Shown: positions 16,123-17,259 of the stretch, in pieces
Numbering within the stretch: the stretch's first letter is position 1
Layout of the letters: every line of letters begins with the position of its first letter
Assembly (NCBI GenBank): GCA_035293845.1
Contig: DATGMB010000232.1
Location: forward strand, 1-17,259
Origin: DATGMB01 sp035293845
GTDB taxonomy: Bacteria; Acidobacteriota; Terriglobia; Bryobacterales; Bryobacteraceae
Reading direction: 5' to 3'
DNA length: 17,259 nt
Position numbers and translations under genes: made by a program
Notes under the pieces: generated by a model
Told to the model about the DNA's origin: nothing
The model's input: only the letters and a program-made list of their open reading frames with translations
The model's database searches: none

Positions 16123-16806
16123 TCAACCGGCCACCAGACCGGGAGCCCGTTCCAACCGTTGTGCTGCCTTAACCAGTTTCTGCCTGGCGCGGAAAAGCTT
16201 GACCTTGATGGTGTTCTCGTTCATCCCGGTCTTCTCCGCCAGTTCTTCCACCGAATACCCTTCTACTTCCTTCATCATCAACAACATGCGCTCTTCTTCG
16301 GAGACCCGGGTGAGGAGTTTCACAATATAGTCGCGCTGCGCCAGCGAGGTATCCGCCGGTACTTCCCGGCCTACATTCGGCTCCGTGTTTTCCACGCGCC
16401 GCACCTCGTCCTCGCTCAGATCGCTCTCATAAACCAGCTTCCGCACCTTGCGTTTGCGCAGGTAATCGAAACATTCGTTGACCGTGATCTTGTAGATCCA
16501 GGTGATCAGCGAACTGCGGAAATCGAAGCTCTTGAGCGAGAGGTAAACTTTGGCAAATACTTGCTGTGCAATATCTTCCACGTCATTGCGCTGGCGCACG
16601 ATGCCGTGAATGATGGAAAACACCTTGGATTGATAGCGCTCCACGATCTCGCGGAATGCCGTCTCGTCGCCCTTCTGCGCCCGCCGCACCAGGGAGCCTT
16701 CCGGGGTGTTCTCGTAATCCACTCTGGTTTTAGCCGCAACCTTGCTACCGAATCCGGGGAGTGCGAGAGCACCGCTCAGGGTTCCCATACGCCTTTTCCG
16801 ACGCAC
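16123..16806 (-). CDS. ECF-type RNA polymerase sigma factor
   Basis: A 227-residue group 4 (ECF, RpoE-like) sigma factor. Region 2 spans about 46-120: GDETAFREIVERYQSKVFSI, then the DVEDIAQQVFAKVY core-binding helix and TWIYKITVNECFDYLRKRK for -10 recognition. Region 4 spans about 160-213 with the helix-turn-helix YSVEELAEKTGMNENTIKVKLFRARQKL. There is no region 1 or 3. A ~40-residue N-terminal extension precedes region 2. The start is uncertain: GTG 16806, or ATG 16788, six codons later, with AAAAGG just upstream. It is followed by its putative anti-sigma factor and a Spy-like gene. No convincing GGAAC/CGTC autoregulated promoter was found upstream. Confidence 0.95.
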   Translation of the reverse strand: MRRKRRMGTLSGALALPGFGSKVAAKTRVDYENTPEGSLVRRAQKGDETAFREIVERYQSKVFSIIHGIVRQRNDVEDIAQQVFAKVYLSLKSFDFRSSLITWIYKITVNECFDYLRKRKVRKLVYESDLSEDEVRRVENTEPNVGREVPADTSLAQRDYIVKLLTRVSEEERMLLMMKEVEGYSVEELAEKTGMNENTIKVKLFRARQKLVKAAQRLERAPGLVAG

Positions 16807-16901
16807 CCCAGGGATTTCCGGTTACCATTACCTGGCCGGGGTAGCCGCAAGCACCTAAAAACCCCGCGACTTTGCGCGACGCCGCGCGGCCATGCTACAT
16901 C

Positions 16902-16907
16902 TATAAT
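16902..16907 (+). promoter_or_regulatory. -10 box of the iron-sulfur carrier gene
   Basis: TATAAT is a perfect -10 hexamer, 32 bases before the ATG. No recognisable -35 lies 16-18 bases upstream, where the sequence is GC-rich, so the promoter may be weak alone or activator-dependent. The complementary strand reads TATTAT over 16904-16909, so the same AT-rich patch could also serve the divergent sigma gene. Confidence 0.5.
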
Positions 16908-16939
16908 ACTGAAAGCTTGAATTCAGGAGTGACAAACGC

Positions 16940-17259
16940 ATGGTGCAATTGACGGAACGGGCGGTTGGCAAAGTGAAAGAGATCATGGCCTCGCAGGAGC
17001 CCTCACCTGCCGGTCTGCGGATCGCGGTGGTGGGCGGCGGCTGCTCGGGCTTCAGCTATTCGATGGCTTTCGAGAACACACCGAATATGCTGGACAAGAC
17101 CTACAATTACGACGGCCTCAAGGTCTTTGTGGATCAGGCCAGCCTGCTCTACCTCGACGGCGCCGAGGTCGACTATGTGGAAACTCTGGAGGGTTCCGGC
17201 TTCAAGTTCAACAACCCCCACGTGAAGTCCACCTGCGGCTGCGGCAGCTCGTTCCAGGT
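16940..17259 (+). CDS. erpA: ErpA/IscA-type iron-sulfur cluster carrier (3' end missing)
   Basis: A-type carriers receive [Fe-S] clusters from scaffolds and deliver them to apo-proteins. The visible 106 residues contain all three conserved cysteines: Cys35 in GGGCSGF, and Cys99 and Cys101 in STCGCGSSF. The segments DYVETLEGSGFKFNNPH and KSTCGCGSSF resemble ErpA more than IscA or SufA, so erpA is preferred, with moderate certainty. The window ends within the last few codons expected for the family. The ATG at 16940 follows AGGAG (16925-16929) by ten bases. It is divergent from the ECF sigma gene with 133 bases between them; no isc or suf genes are visible in the window. Confidence 0.93.
   Translation, partial: MVQLTERAVGKVKEIMASQEPSPAGLRIAVVGGGCSGFSYSMAFENTPNMLDKTYNYDGLKVFVDQASLLYLDGAEVDYVETLEGSGFKFNNPHVKSTCGCGSSFQ

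Overview
The window is high-GC, densely packed bacterial chromosome with short gaps (all under 300 bases), Gram-negative-type envelope proteins (a beta-barrel protein ending in Phe, a lipobox protein, a Tat signal) and frequent GTG/TTG starts. My best guess, from the style of the genes and the gene order rather than any database search, is an Acidobacteriota member, perhaps of the Bryobacter/Solibacter type. No phage, insertion sequence, CRISPR array, tRNA or rRNA gene was seen.

Left part (1-2225): the 3' end of the ribosome-assembly GTPase gene obgE, a stop/start-overlapping putative outer-membrane beta-barrel gene, and a convergent M50 site-2-type metalloprotease gene.

Centre (2338-9964): a protein-quality-control and core information block on the plus strand: tig (trigger factor), clpX, lon, engB and rho. 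clpP, usually between tig and clpX, is absent. Its place is a 270-base gap holding a series of hairpins, a good sigma70-type promoter and a leader with two mutually exclusive hairpins. lon has a hairpin that pairs its Shine-Dalgarno sequence. Two near-identical GGCCGGRCATGYCCGGCC palindromes sit in the clpX-lon and lon-engB gaps. engB and rho overlap, and rho is followed by a clear intrinsic terminator.

Right of rho: a minus-strand MntA/HepT (minimal nucleotidyltransferase/HEPN) toxin-antitoxin pair, then a plus-strand HisC-like aminotransferase with a twin-arginine signal.

Minus-strand block (12044-16806): a three-gene translationally coupled operon (a secreted TPR protein followed by two secreted helical proteins that look like distant relatives of each other), a lipoprotein with two identical operator-like palindromes upstream, and an ECF sigma factor / zinc-binding membrane anti-sigma factor / membrane-anchored Spy-CpxP-like protein cluster, which looks like an envelope or metal stress-sensing unit. 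The window ends inside a plus-strand ErpA/IscA-type iron-sulfur carrier gene with a perfect TATAAT box.

The most interesting leads are the lon SD hairpin, the structured clpP-less gap before clpX, the ECF/anti-sigma/Spy-like trio, the uncharacterised TPR operon, and the palindrome family with compensating base changes.
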